20,324 bases of DNA, taken from positions 1 through 20,324 of the IMG/VR virus record IMGVR_UViG_3300033141_003288, one strand, 5' to 3'. This document shows positions 6,818 through 13,802 of this stretch, in pieces; position 1 is the first letter of the stretch, and each line of letters begins with the position of its first letter. The translations under genes and the position numbers were made by a program. The notes below the pieces were generated by a model. The model was not told the origin of the DNA. It saw nothing but the letters and a program-made list of their open reading frames with translations, and ran no database searches. The stretch is from a virus.

Positions 6818-8646
6818 CTAATAACCCCCGGGATTTCAGGCGACAATCTCTTACGCTCTCTCTGCGCCTGTTTGGCTAATTCTTTCAACTCTTCTTCAGT
6901 AGGAATAAGTTTATTAACTTTTTCGGTCCATACTCCACGAGCGGATACTATAAACTCATGCAAGATTTCCCTTACTGCAAAAGGATTCTCCGCAATTACA
7001 GGTTTTGACAAAAGATAATCCGAAATCCTTGCGTTCTTTTCAAACACCGCTTCTGGATTTAAGGCATCTGAAGAAAGCGGTGCGACATAAGTAACATCGG
7101 GGCTTATTTCTAAATCATCTGCCTTAATCTTCTGTCCTCTGATTTCTTTTATCCCGCTTTGAAGTTCAAGTTTACCTAAAAACAATAAACCTTCGGCTAA
7201 CTTTGTCAGCCCTTCGTTTAAGTGCAGGAGATACTCATTTAAGCGAACTCCACCAGCAGAAAGAAGCGTTTTAATTTTCTCGCCTGATTCTCTCTGCCCG
7301 AATTGTCCCGTTCCCGAATAATATGGCGAAAGTCCCGATATTTCACGGGAATAAGCAAGGGATAATTGCTCATATCCTGCAAAATTCAATTGCGATGGTC
7401 TTACCTCAAACTGAACTACATCGTCAAGCCTCTCAAGCCACCAGACGACACCTGGATACCATTTCTGCCTTGTGGGGTCAAAATCATTACCAGTTCTTGC
7501 CTTAAACGACGGAACTAATGTTATGTAACCAGAGTTTATGACCAGGTCGTGAAGTTCTTTATTCTCTTCATGCGTTGCTTTTAACTTATGATAAAACCCC
7601 TGACGGAAGAATCTTCCGCACCAGGGTTGAATGTGGTAATTGATATAATATGATTTGTTATCAGGCCACAGGTAATAAGACGACTGCAGAATTGTCTTTG
7701 TCTTACGCTCCATCACAAAGACATTCTTTTCCTGATAACCATCGCCATCAAGGTCTTTTTTCAAGACACAACTGATAACCTCAAAGGTTTCATCAGACGA
7801 GTCATCGTCTTTAATACCAGATTTTTCAAATACTTCATCAACTCCTTCAAATTCGCCTGATACTTTTTTCTCTTTTAACTCTGCTGGCGTATAAGAAATT
7901 ATTTCTCCGACAAAATCTTCATCGGCAGGGTCTTTTGCGTCTTTGTGAATTAGAAACTTGTCGTTTGGAATCCAGGGTGCTTCCTTGACCCAGTATTGCT
8001 TGGTTACTCTTGAAGCAATTACAACGACTTCGTCATTTTTAAGCATCTGAATATATTTGGTTTTCTCTCTTTCGCTCAAATCCGAATATTTACTCTTAAA
8101 GTCTTTGAGGTCTTCTTTACCAAAGAACTTTTCAAACTCTATGTAAGAATACTGTTCTTTTTTCAAGCCCAATCTTTGAACTCCCGTGCCTTTCAAAAAT
8201 GCCGAAGTGAGAATTGAGGCCATATCGGTTTTGAATCCTTTGACATCGTTCCTTACAGCATTCTGCAACCATAATTCCTGTTTTATTTTTTTATCGCTAT
8301 CGGTTTCGCCTGATATGATATAAGGGGGATTCAATTCAAGTGCTTTCATAATGTTTGCCCTGCCAGAATCAACTGACATAGGAATTATGATACCAGGCAT
8401 ATTTGAACAACCTTCAAAAGGAAAATCCGTATCTTCAACGACATAATGATAATAATCATCTGCTTCCTGCCACTGAGTTGTAATACAGCCGAATGTTTTT
8501 TCCGTTTCCTTACGCTCTTTTTCAATCTGGATTACATGTTTTTCTATAAGCTCGGCAATTTCTTTCTTCTGCTCTGGCGTAAGTTTCAATTTCCATATCA
8601 ATGGATTTTTTTCTGGTTCTTGAACCTGTATGTTTTTGGTTTTCAT
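6814..8646 (-). CDS. Portal protein
   Basis: 610 residues, a typical length for P22- or podovirus-type portals, which form the dodecameric DNA entry channel of the head. Supporting segments are a helical N-terminal region, PFEGCSNMPGIIIPMSVDSG near residue 77, then PPYIISGE, a wing region with many charged residues, WPDNKSYYINYHIQPWCGRF, the helical EENKELHDLVINSGYITLVP around residue 370, and SREISGLSPYYSG...ESGEKIKTLLSAG, the region where portals have the long stem helix and crown transition. The start overlaps the previous stop by ATGA. It lies between terminase and scaffold in the usual late gene order. Confidence 0.82.
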   Translation of the reverse strand: MKTKNIQVQEPEKNPLIWKLKLTPEQKKEIAELIEKHVIQIEKERKETEKTFGCITTQWQEADDYYHYVVEDTDFPFEGCSNMPGIIIPMSVDSGRANIMKALELNPPYIISGETDSDKKIKQELWLQNAVRNDVKGFKTDMASILTSAFLKGTGVQRLGLKKEQYSYIEFEKFFGKEDLKDFKSKYSDLSEREKTKYIQMLKNDEVVVIASRVTKQYWVKEAPWIPNDKFLIHKDAKDPADEDFVGEIISYTPAELKEKKVSGEFEGVDEVFEKSGIKDDDSSDETFEVISCVLKKDLDGDGYQEKNVFVMERKTKTILQSSYYLWPDNKSYYINYHIQPWCGRFFRQGFYHKLKATHEENKELHDLVINSGYITLVPSFKARTGNDFDPTRQKWYPGVVWWLERLDDVVQFEVRPSQLNFAGYEQLSLAYSREISGLSPYYSGTGQFGQRESGEKIKTLLSAGGVRLNEYLLHLNEGLTKLAEGLLFLGKLELQSGIKEIRGQKIKADDLEISPDVTYVAPLSSDALNPEAVFEKNARISDYLLSKPVIAENPFAVREILHEFIVSARGVWTEKVNKLIPTEEELKELAKQAQRERKRLSPEIPGVIR

Positions 8647-8852
8647 AATGGTCTTAATGCTCCTATCCTTTTGGAACGCATCGGTCTTATAACTTTATCG
8701 TATTTAATATCAGAAGTATCAGGCAAATCCACGATGGATAAAATATCGGATATAAACTTATCGCAGACATTGCCATCAATCTTACCCTGCAAGCGCAGGT
8801 CTCTAAATATTCCATTTAACGCAAATTTAAGTTGTGCTTTAGAGTAAATCAT
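8643..8852 (-). CDS. Small helical late protein, 69 aa
   Basis: Coupled at both ends: its ATG overlaps the stop of the basic 51-aa gene and its TGA overlaps the portal ATG. The sequence (MIYSKAQLKFALNGIFRDLR, then SDILSIVDLPDTSD) looks like two helices and an extended tail. No recognisable domain or signal peptide. The perfect coupling to the portal gene supports a real gene with a head-assembly role, but this is only inference. Confidence 0.6.
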   Translation of the reverse strand: MIYSKAQLKFALNGIFRDLRLQGKIDGNVCDKFISDILSIVDLPDTSDIKYDKVIRPMRSKRIGALRPL

Positions 8853-9004
8853 TTTTTCTTTCTGGGTTTAAATCCATGAACAATCGCCTCTGCCATCCTC
8901 GCCCAATTCTCTCTTTTTCTCTTACTTCCAAAACAACGAACTTTACCAGTCCTTTTATTCCTCAAACAATATTTTGCACCACGTTTGAACCTGCTATAAG
9001 GCAT
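8849..9004 (-). CDS. Very basic small protein, 51 aa
   Basis: I start at the ATG at 9004 (AGGAG about 11 bases upstream, one base after the stop of the next basic gene); the same frame stays open upstream only as a shadow of that gene. Of 51 residues, 19 are Lys or Arg and only two are acidic. It contains KYCLRNKRTGKVRCF, two cysteines within 12 residues, and ends in KPRKKK. The charge suggests nucleic-acid binding, for example packaged DNA or RNA contact. Small proteins of this kind occur in phage head modules, but I know of no assigned function. Confidence 0.65.
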   Translation of the reverse strand: MPYSRFKRGAKYCLRNKRTGKVRCFGSKRKRENWARMAEAIVHGFKPRKKK

Positions 9005-9005
9005 T

Positions 9006-9221
9006 TTATTTCTTTCTCCTCTTACGGTATTTGGCACGTGCAGTAGTCCAATAAGCACGACCTGCTGCTGCCGTGCCACGCTTCTTGGACCCATATTTCC
9101 TTGCTGCTTTCCTCTGAATTTTCCTGAATGTTGAAGGTCGCATAATTGCGCCCCGCTTCTGCCTTGACCTCCAGGCAAGCATGCTCTTGCCCCTTCTTGC
9201 TTTCGGTATTCCTCTTGCCAT
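9006..9221 (-). CDS. Protamine-like basic small protein, 71 aa
   Basis: ATG at 9221 has GGGAG just upstream and AAAGGAG a little further; a GTG four codons earlier has no spaced ribosome binding site. 28 of 71 residues are Lys or Arg and there is no Asp or Glu at all. Lys/Arg runs alternate with Ala and Gly (RKIQRKAARKYGSKKRG) and the protein ends KYRKRRKK. Such composition fits a DNA-condensing or internal capsid protein. It sits between the terminase group and the 51-aa basic gene with a one-base gap, so the two are made together. Confidence 0.68.
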   Translation of the reverse strand: MARGIPKARRGKSMLAWRSRQKRGAIMRPSTFRKIQRKAARKYGSKKRGTAAAGRAYWTTARAKYRKRRKK

Positions 9222-9239
9222 ACTCTCCCTCACTCCTTT

Positions 9240-9455
9240 CTATGATAATTTTACTTTCACATCTGGTTTTACTATCGGAGATTCTTTCCTCTGTAAGTAT
9301 TCCGATAATTCCACCATCGCCCGACCTAAAATCATAAATAAGAAATCAGGCTCATCAATCCTGCCCCTGACTATAACCTTACCGTCTTCGGCAAGATAAA
9401 TAGCCAGAACTTCCTGCGCTCGTTTCTTCGCCCCTACAATTGGTTCGCCTGCCAC
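9240..9455 (-). CDS. Small protein overlapping terminase 3' end, 71 aa
   Basis: The start is GTG at 9455, 22 bases inside the terminase gene, with a good GGAGG five bases upstream. The protein (MAGEPIVGAKKRAQEVLAIY start, then DGKVIVRGRIDEPDFLFMIL) looks like a small alpha/beta domain with an N-terminal helix and several strands, ending VKPDVKVKLS. Small genes just behind the large terminase are common, but I do not recognise this one. Function unknown. Confidence 0.62.
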   Translation of the reverse strand: MAGEPIVGAKKRAQEVLAIYLAEDGKVIVRGRIDEPDFLFMILGRAMVELSEYLQRKESPIVKPDVKVKLS

Positions 9456-10936
9456 GCATTCCTCCGTGTAAAATGAAATTGCTTTTCCTTAGGGTTAAAA
9501 TACGGGTCACGCCATCTGATGCCTGCCATACAAGCATATTCTAACAGATTCGGAAAACACTTGTTGCGTTTCTGGGGGCGTTCTGATACATCCCTTTTAT
9601 CAGAAATCCTGCCAGAATATTCATCCCATAGATAATGCCTGAAACCGTAAATAACATTATGACAATGCCTTAAGATATAAAGTTTCGGATGATTGGTGCT
9701 TGATAGGGGTTTATTCTTATCAAAAAACATTCTCTCCCTTAAGAGTTTTCTTGCCGTTGATTCAAACACTCCTTTTGGAAAATCCCCAAAACTCTCAATT
9801 CCAGTAAACTTTATCCCGTGTTGCCGATATTCTTCAGAGACCGTAAGGCGAGAATTGGGATAAACCTTGTTAAACCAGTTCGGGTCCATAAATCTCATAG
9901 AAGGAGAAATCCCCATATCAGATTCTTTGGCTTTAATAATATCTGCAATCTGCTTAATCGTTAAATCGGTATTTTTTATCTTATGAAACGGTTGACTTGG
10001 CCATTCATCAACCACCCACCAATCATCAGTAGTATCAACCCCAAGCCAGATTGCCGCAGGGGGACGTCTATCATGCGGGTCAAGGAAAAAATACCAGGTA
10101 TAGTTTCTCTTATCCTCTAGCAGGCCATCAACAGTATGAACATCGTAATCAAAAGAATTGTAAACCCTTCCTATCAAATGGAGCGGTTTACCATGCGCAC
10201 GTGCCTCCACTTCCATCGGGTCCCACAGGTCAATCATACGCATAATATTTTCATGCTCCAAGACTCCCCTTATGCCATGCTCTCTACAATTAGCGGAAAT
10301 ATCACCATAAAATACTTTAATCTTTTTACCATCAGCCCTATCAGAGATTTCACTGTCTATCCAGCCCGAACCCTCCAGAGGGCATAGCGAGAAAATAATC
10401 AGGCCACCTTTTTTAAGGCGTGCAACAGTCGCCTTATACTTGGACTCCGGCGGTATCTCATCAAATATAGCAAGGCCGATAATGGTAGACTCAAACTGCT
10501 CATCGTCCATATCAAATGTCAGGCAGTCAATGATAAAGCCATTATCAGCCTTATACAAACTATCGTATTGCCTGCCCTGCCTGAAAGACTCATATCTTCC
10601 GGGTGGCCACCATTTTTTGACTTCCTGCGCAAAAGCGCCTCTATCTTCAAGATTCTGCGCAGTGGATATAATCCTCAAGTGCCTGGGATACGGCCAGCGA
10701 GAAATAAGCGGTATGCGAAACCATTCGCTTTGTGGCCCCCAGATAATATTGCCCAAGAGATTTACGATGAACGCAGTCTTACCCCATGAGTTAGCACAGG
10801 AAAGGACGATAACCTCCAGTTCTTTGTCAAGCATATTTATGACCTTCTCCTGCTCCCCGTGAGGGACGAAAGCTTCCAGAGGATTGATTCTCTCTGAATA
10901 AAAACGCTCTAATTTGTCTAAAATTGATTCTGGCAT
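9434..10936 (-). CDS. Terminase large subunit (packaging ATPase and nuclease)
   Basis: 500 residues. The ATPase half has a Walker A variant CANSWGKT (residues 47-54, followed by AFIVNLLG) and a Walker B IGLAIFDE (153-160) with D159 and the catalytic E160; the coupling motif is near SLCPLEGSGW (183-192). The nuclease half has the RNase-H-like acidic residues in FFLDPHD (D286, before AAIWLGVD) and RFMDPNW (D351). It cuts and pumps DNA into the prohead through the portal. The start follows the previous stop (TGA-T-ATG) with no clear ribosome binding site, so translation is probably coupled to the 126-aa gene. Walker A lacks the usual first glycine, which is common among phage terminases. Confidence 0.88.
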   Translation of the reverse strand: MPESILDKLERFYSERINPLEAFVPHGEQEKVINMLDKELEVIVLSCANSWGKTAFIVNLLGNIIWGPQSEWFRIPLISRWPYPRHLRIISTAQNLEDRGAFAQEVKKWWPPGRYESFRQGRQYDSLYKADNGFIIDCLTFDMDDEQFESTIIGLAIFDEIPPESKYKATVARLKKGGLIIFSLCPLEGSGWIDSEISDRADGKKIKVFYGDISANCREHGIRGVLEHENIMRMIDLWDPMEVEARAHGKPLHLIGRVYNSFDYDVHTVDGLLEDKRNYTWYFFLDPHDRRPPAAIWLGVDTTDDWWVVDEWPSQPFHKIKNTDLTIKQIADIIKAKESDMGISPSMRFMDPNWFNKVYPNSRLTVSEEYRQHGIKFTGIESFGDFPKGVFESTARKLLRERMFFDKNKPLSSTNHPKLYILRHCHNVIYGFRHYLWDEYSGRISDKRDVSERPQKRNKCFPNLLEYACMAGIRWRDPYFNPKEKQFHFTRRNAWQANQL

Positions 10937-10937
10937 A

Positions 10938-11318
10938 TCAAAATATTACAAATTCTTTTTCAAAAGAACGATTTGGTGGAGTATCTTTATACCACCACTC
11001 AAAATTTATTCTGAATGTCCAATCCTTTCTCTTTTTTTCAAGTAGTCGTATAAAGAACCTCAACCACGAACGAAATAAGGGAATCTGAATTGTAATCGCA
11101 CAAGGACTAACCCAAAAGAACTTTGGCGCTCTGAAAGTTGTTTGATTTATATCAAGCATACAGGGTAGACCCCGTTTTGTGGTAAATTCAATAAGTGGGT
11201 TTTCTCTAACTTCAGCCACTTTACCCAGTCGTTTGTTAAAATACTTCTTTATTCCTGCTGGAGTCCCCCAATGCCTGTAGCCATTGCCATAAGGTTCAAA
11301 CTCTTGCCATAGTTTCAT
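10938..11318 (-). CDS. Unknown 126-aa protein before terminase
   Basis: AAAGGAGG lies 5 bases before the ATG. The protein is basic and very rich in Trp, Phe and Tyr (WVSPCAITIQIPLFRSWLRF, INFEWWYKDTPPN), with no obvious membrane helix or catalytic motif. It is the first gene of the late operon after the repeat-containing gap, and its stop is one base before the terminase ATG. No family recognised. Confidence 0.6.
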   Translation of the reverse strand: MKLWQEFEPYGNGYRHWGTPAGIKKYFNKRLGKVAEVRENPLIEFTTKRGLPCMLDINQTTFRAPKFFWVSPCAITIQIPLFRSWLRFFIRLLEKKRKDWTFRINFEWWYKDTPPNRSFEKEFVIF

Positions 11319-11559
11319 AAGTCCTCCTTTTAGGATGAGACAAAAGCTGGAGAGTTTTGAAGTCGGGGGCGGGAGGAGGTAAATATTTTATTCATTTGCG
11401 TGGGGGGCATCTCCGCCCGCGCGCTCCACCTCTTGCGCCTTTCCCTTTTTCCCATCCTGTGCATATCCTGTGAACTTCATCTCTCCATCCTTCATCTTCC
11501 GCTTTTTCTGCCCGGAATCCCAACTTTACAGAATTACAATTATGTTAACTGCAATTTCC

Positions 11560-11636
11560 GACGCAAAATTTGGCGATTTTAGCCGCCTAAAACACCTTGC
11601 CGAATGATATTATACCTAAAAATAATTTTCTGCCCT
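11560..11636. repeat. 77-bp imperfect direct repeat, copy 1
   Basis: Shares with copy 2, in the same order and near-equal spacing, GACGCAAAAT, an AGCCnCCTAAAA block, CCGAAT, TATACCT and ATTTTCTGCCCT. A TTGCGTCA, inverted relative to the first block, follows about 35 bases later. Read on the minus strand the core is AGGGCAGAAAATT, six bases, AGGTATAAT, which resembles a -10 box. Confidence 0.7.
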
Positions 11637-11776
11637 AAAAACGCAAAGGCAAAACAGGTATATATTTATTGCGTCAATTCTCAAAGACCAGAACATCTAT
11701 GCAGGATAAGGGTAAATCTTGATGGATACACAAAACATCATTCCACCGCCTACGAACTCCTGCCCATATCCCACTA

Positions 11777-11852
11777 GACGCAAAATATAACTTTACAAGC
11801 CCCCTAAAATTTGCTCCGAATAGTTTTATACCTGTTTTCAATTTTCTGCCCT
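11777..11852. repeat. 77-bp imperfect direct repeat, copy 2
   Basis: Second copy, 217 bp to the right of copy 1, with the same blocks and again followed by an inverted TGCGTCA about 20 bases later. Minus-strand core AGGGCAGAAAATT, six bases, AGGTATAAA. A partial inverted copy (AAAACAGGTATA) lies between the two repeats. Confidence 0.7.
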
Positions 11853-11921
11853 TCTAGCAATGAAAGAATGCGTCAGAATGGATTCTGTGAGGGATTTCTA
11901 ACCCCGTTTTCTCCATCCTGT

Positions 11922-13025
11922 TCAATTTGCCTGCCTCAAAACCCCTTGTTGTCGTTCTCGCTCCAGTAAACTCCGTGTAACTCTCTGGAATGCGACTATA
12001 TCTCCCATCCTCACCGCCTCTAACGCCTCTTTCACCGTCCGGATGTCTGCAAGGGTAATACCTTCCATCGCTGTAATCTCCGTTGGCTTGCCTTCTAACA
12101 TTTGTTTCGCCTTCACCGCCGATGTAATTGCAGATACACAGGCAGGAACGTCTCCAATCTTTCCACGCTCCAGAGCTTCCTCTAACGCCTGCTTGGCGGT
12201 GGAGAGAGCGGAGTTGATAGTCGGAAGGGAGTCAATGATTTCGTCCGCTCGCTTTTCCGCTAACTTCTCAATAACTTTCTGTTCTGCCAGAGCCTGATTG
12301 CGCTGGCGAATGAATTCCCAGTTGCGCTGGGTATTGCCTTCTGCTCTAATCCAACGAGATAATGCTGTTGGAGAAACATAAAAGCCATATTTTTGTTCCA
12401 GCAGCTGTGAAAATTGCCTGTAAGTTGGCTTGTCTGCTAGATGAACATACACGTTCTTGGCCGTTTGCTTATATTTTAACTTCGCCCCTGATTTACCACT
12501 AGCACGGTCTAATTTACTTATTTTATTATCTTTACTTGCTTGTTTCTGTTTATTTAATTCTTTAGAACCCTTAATAGACTCTGAAGAAATCCTTAATAAA
12601 CCCTTAACAGTATTTTTTTGACTTTCTTTTTCTTTTTTGTTATTTGCTTTATTAATATTATTATTATTATCTTCTATACTATTACGACTATTACGACTTA
12701 GTATATTATTAGCTTCTTTAGACTTAGAGTTAGTATTATTATATATATTATTATTATTTATATTATATAATATATTATTATGCAGTTCCTTCTTCCTTTT
12801 CGCTTCTCTCATAATCTCTGCCTGGCGAGCTAATTTCCGCAAGCGTTCTGCTCGTTGTTCTGGAGTTTCGTTCATTTCCTTCAGACGCTTGCGTTCTCGC
12901 AGTCTTTTCATTGCTTCTGGTGAGTGTGTATGCGCTGGCATTACCTGACCATTGGAGAGAATTACTTTATCTTCGTGAGACAATGAGTTTTCGGTTGGTT
13001 TGATTAGTTCTGGTTTGTTTTCCAT
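11922..13025 (-). CDS. Helix-turn-helix protein, possible small terminase
   Basis: 367 residues from the ATG at 13025. An in-frame TTG at 13103 would add 26 residues, but that stretch is made by a duplicated operator-like repeat and has no ribosome binding site; the ATG also lacks a clear one. Layout: charged helical N-terminus (MKRLRERKRLKEMNETPEQR), an Asn-rich low-complexity insert (~residues 82-125), a basic linker, a helix-turn-helix in YRQFSQLLEQKYGFYVSPTA followed by LSRWIR, and a long helical C-terminal half with regular Ala, Glu and Lys. HTH plus helical oligomerisation region, and location beside the large terminase and direct repeats, suggest the small terminase that recognises packaging DNA. 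A transcription regulator for the switch region is the main alternative. Confidence 0.6.
   Translation of the reverse strand: MENKPELIKPTENSLSHEDKVILSNGQVMPAHTHSPEAMKRLRERKRLKEMNETPEQRAERLRKLARQAEIMREAKRKKELHNNILYNINNNNIYNNTNSKSKEANNILSRNSRNSIEDNNNNINKANNKKEKESQKNTVKGLLRISSESIKGSKELNKQKQASKDNKISKLDRASGKSGAKLKYKQTAKNVYVHLADKPTYRQFSQLLEQKYGFYVSPTALSRWIRAEGNTQRNWEFIRQRNQALAEQKVIEKLAEKRADEIIDSLPTINSALSTAKQALEEALERGKIGDVPACVSAITSAVKAKQMLEGKPTEITAMEGITLADIRTVKEALEAVRMGDIVAFQRVTRSLLERERQQGVLRQAN
12637..12782. repeat. AT-rich simple-sequence tract inside the HTH gene
   Basis: About 145 bases made largely of A and T, with runs of TTA/TAT triplets (for example TATTATATATATTATTATTA). On the minus strand they encode a block of Asn with Ile, Tyr and Lys. 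It has no stop codon, so the frame is kept. Composition differs sharply from both ends of the same gene, suggesting triplet expansion by slippage or an acquired disordered linker. Confidence 0.65.
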
Positions 13026-13038
13026 AATTTTTATAAAA

Positions 13039-13102
13039 ACTATATCTTGTGGTGTTTTACTTATTTTCGTCTTAAACACCACTATATTTTGTGGTATTGA
13101 CA
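13039..13102. promoter_or_regulatory. Duplicated operator-like sites
   Basis: ACTATATCTTGTGGTGTT (13039-13056) and ACTATATTTTGTGGTATT (13081-13098) match at 16 of 18 positions and start exactly 42 bases apart, four DNA turns. The second overlaps the -35 box of the rightward promoter at 13097. Inverted copies of the core lie at the leftward promoter: CTTGTGGTATT (minus strand, 13464-13454) and GATGTGGTATAA (minus, 13489-13478, overlapping its -10). This suggests one regulator acting on both promoters. Confidence 0.5.
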
Positions 13103-13126
13103 ATTTACGGTAACTTGTGCTATAAT
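13097..13126 (+). promoter_or_regulatory. Consensus sigma-70 promoter, rightward
   Basis: TTGACA (13097-13102), 18-base spacer, TATAAT (13121-13126). Transcription would start near 13133, exactly where a 9-bp perfect hairpin (GTTATGAAA ... TTTCATAAC) begins. Both hexamers are perfect. Confidence 0.75.
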
Positions 13127-13132
13127 ACTTTT

Positions 13133-13364
13133 GTTATGAAACATTTCCGATTTCATAACCAGTGTCATCTAACACGAGTTAATCACTTCTCGGCTACTGT
13201 GAACGTGCAGAGAAGGCAGGCAGGCAAGGGCGGAATTGACCGCTATAACTGCAAGATAGGGAGACAAAAAAGGGATGTTTTTCTTTTATCATCTCCCGCC
13301 TGCAAAGGTCCTCAGGCAACCTAACGGTTAATACCAAACACCGCAATGCCTGCCATTATTTTTT
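13133..13364 (+). ncRNA. Candidate structured RNA from the 13097 promoter
   Basis: No convincing protein is encoded. The predicted transcript has several complementary segments in nested order: GTTATGAAA/TTTCATAAC (13133-13141 with 13151-13159), GTGT/ACAC (13162-13165 with 13172-13175), CTTCTC/GAGAAG (13186-13191 with 13210-13215), GCGG/CCGC (13230-13233 with 13240-13243), GGGAGA/TCTCCC (13259-13264 with 13292-13297), and GCAGGC with GCCTGC (13298-13303). The GGCAGGCAGGCA run (13215-13226) can instead pair with TGCCTGCC (13347-13354), which is followed by ATTATTTTTT, a terminator-like end. It may be a small regulatory RNA or the 5' leader of the early operon. The individual short stems are not significant alone. 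Confidence 0.4.
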
Positions 13365-13423
13365 CGTATAAGAAATATCCCTTATTAGTCTTGCTGTGTC
13401 TTTAAGAGAATAAGAGAAAGAAT

Positions 13424-13572
13424 TTACAAACGCTCGACTCAAAGAACAATTGTAATACCACAAGTATACTACTACGATTATACCACATCTTTTTTATTTT
13501 GTCAAGTCCCCTGACTTAAAGTACCTGATTTTTGGCTCTGTTAAAATTGTTACAAAAGAGTTACAAACGCTC
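13424..13572. repeat. TTACAAACGCTC repeats around the leftward promoter
   Basis: Exact 12-base copies at 13424-13435 and 13561-13572, and a partial copy TTACAAAAGAG at 13550-13560 directly abutting the second (11-base step). They flank the leftward promoter (13477-13505) on both sides, as would binding sites for a regulator. Confidence 0.45.
13477..13505 (-). promoter_or_regulatory. Consensus sigma-70 promoter, leftward
   Basis: On the minus strand TTGACA (13505-13500), 17-base spacer, TATAAT (13482-13477), start near 13470. It points at the HTH/small-terminase gene and late operon, about 445 bases upstream of that gene's ATG. Its transcript would run antisense through the whole candidate RNA at 13133-13364. 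The -10 box lies inside a TGTGGTATAA operator-like site. Confidence 0.75.
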
Positions 13573-13642
13573 AAAACCCGCATAACTATTGACTTCCCAC
13601 GCTTTAATTTTCTGAAATTTGACTAATTTTTAAGAAAGGGGG

Positions 13643-13671
13643 TTGACATTTCTAAAGACATTGACTATAAT
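13643..13671 (+). promoter_or_regulatory. Consensus sigma-70 promoter of HNH cassette 1
   Basis: TTGACA (13643-13648), 17-base spacer, TATAAT (13666-13671), start near 13678. It is the first promoter of the continuous plus-strand early block and the first of three promoter-leader-HNH cassettes. Confidence 0.8.
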
Positions 13672-13677
13672 CAGAGT

Positions 13678-13801
13678 GCAATGAAAAAGAGCATAGCAAA
13701 AATTGGAATTGCAAAGCCACTGGAAATGACCAGTGGTATTTTTATGTCTAATTGCCTGCGGGTGCTATGCTCCGAATTCCAAGCCCGCAGGCTTTTATTT
13801 T
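13678..13801 (+). promoter_or_regulatory. HNH-associated leader RNA, copy 1
   Basis: Segment A GAGCATAGCA (13689-13698) is perfectly complementary to A' TGCTATGCTC (13763-13772). Segment B TTGGAATT (13703-13710) is complementary to B' AATTCCAA (13775-13782). Both A' and B' fill the 21-base loop of the terminator hairpin at 13754-13792, and because A precedes B and A' precedes B', the two pairings cross and cannot both be simple nested helices. Between them is a separate 7-bp hairpin, CCACTGG/CCAGTGG (13717-13723 with 13730-13736). If transcription stops at the terminator the product is a ~124-base RNA; read-through enters the decayed HNH gene. Confidence 0.6.
13754..13801 (+). terminator. Intrinsic terminator before HNH remnant
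   Basis: GCCTGCGGG (13754-13762) and CCCGCAGGC (13784-13792) form a perfect 9-bp GC-rich stem followed by TTTTATTTT. The start codon of the HNH remnant lies at 13803, directly after the T-run. Confidence 0.75.
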
Positions 13802-13802
13802 A

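Larger units (their letters stand above)
11319..11921. other. 603-base gap without a convincing gene
   Basis: No open frame here has a plausible protein or spaced ribosome binding site. The right half carries two ~77-bp direct repeats (listed separately). The left half has a G-rich run (GGGGGCGGGAGGAGG, 11365-11379) and a GC-rich 7-bp hairpin (GCGTGGG 11398-11404 with CCCGCGC 11416-11422, one G-T pair), unlike the AT-rich surroundings. Its position between the putative small terminase and the large terminase operon fits a packaging site and/or late promoter region. Confidence 0.5.

Noticed and set aside
9005-9178. N-terminal extension of the 51-aa basic protein
   Set aside because: It is a shadow of the 71-aa basic gene in another frame; the ATG at 9004 has its own ribosome binding site.
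10440-10862. 140-aa plus-strand frame opposite terminase, and similar plus-strand frames across 3178-9399
   Set aside because: They lie antisense within clearly coding genes, lack ribosome binding sites and have low-plausibility compositions.
11365-11379. G-quadruplex
   Set aside because: Two of the four G runs are only GG, so at best a weak two-layer structure; noted only as a G-rich patch.
11400-11582. 60-aa frame in the 11319-11921 gap
   Set aside because: GTG start with the only AGGAGG about 20 bases away, plus hydrophobic sequence without pattern; likely chance.
13026-13103. TTG start adding 26 residues to the HTH protein
   Set aside because: The added codons come from duplicated operator-like sites, with no ribosome binding site before the TTG.
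13136-13324. 62-aa protein starting almost at the transcript start (MKHFRFHNQCHL)
   Set aside because: No ribosome binding site, no recognisable sequence pattern, and the DNA is better explained by RNA stems. A leaderless gene cannot be fully excluded.
13678-13801. Retron-type RNA (inverted complementary segments around hairpins)
   Set aside because: No reverse transcriptase is encoded nearby, and the complementary segment lies in a terminator loop rather than at the RNA ends.
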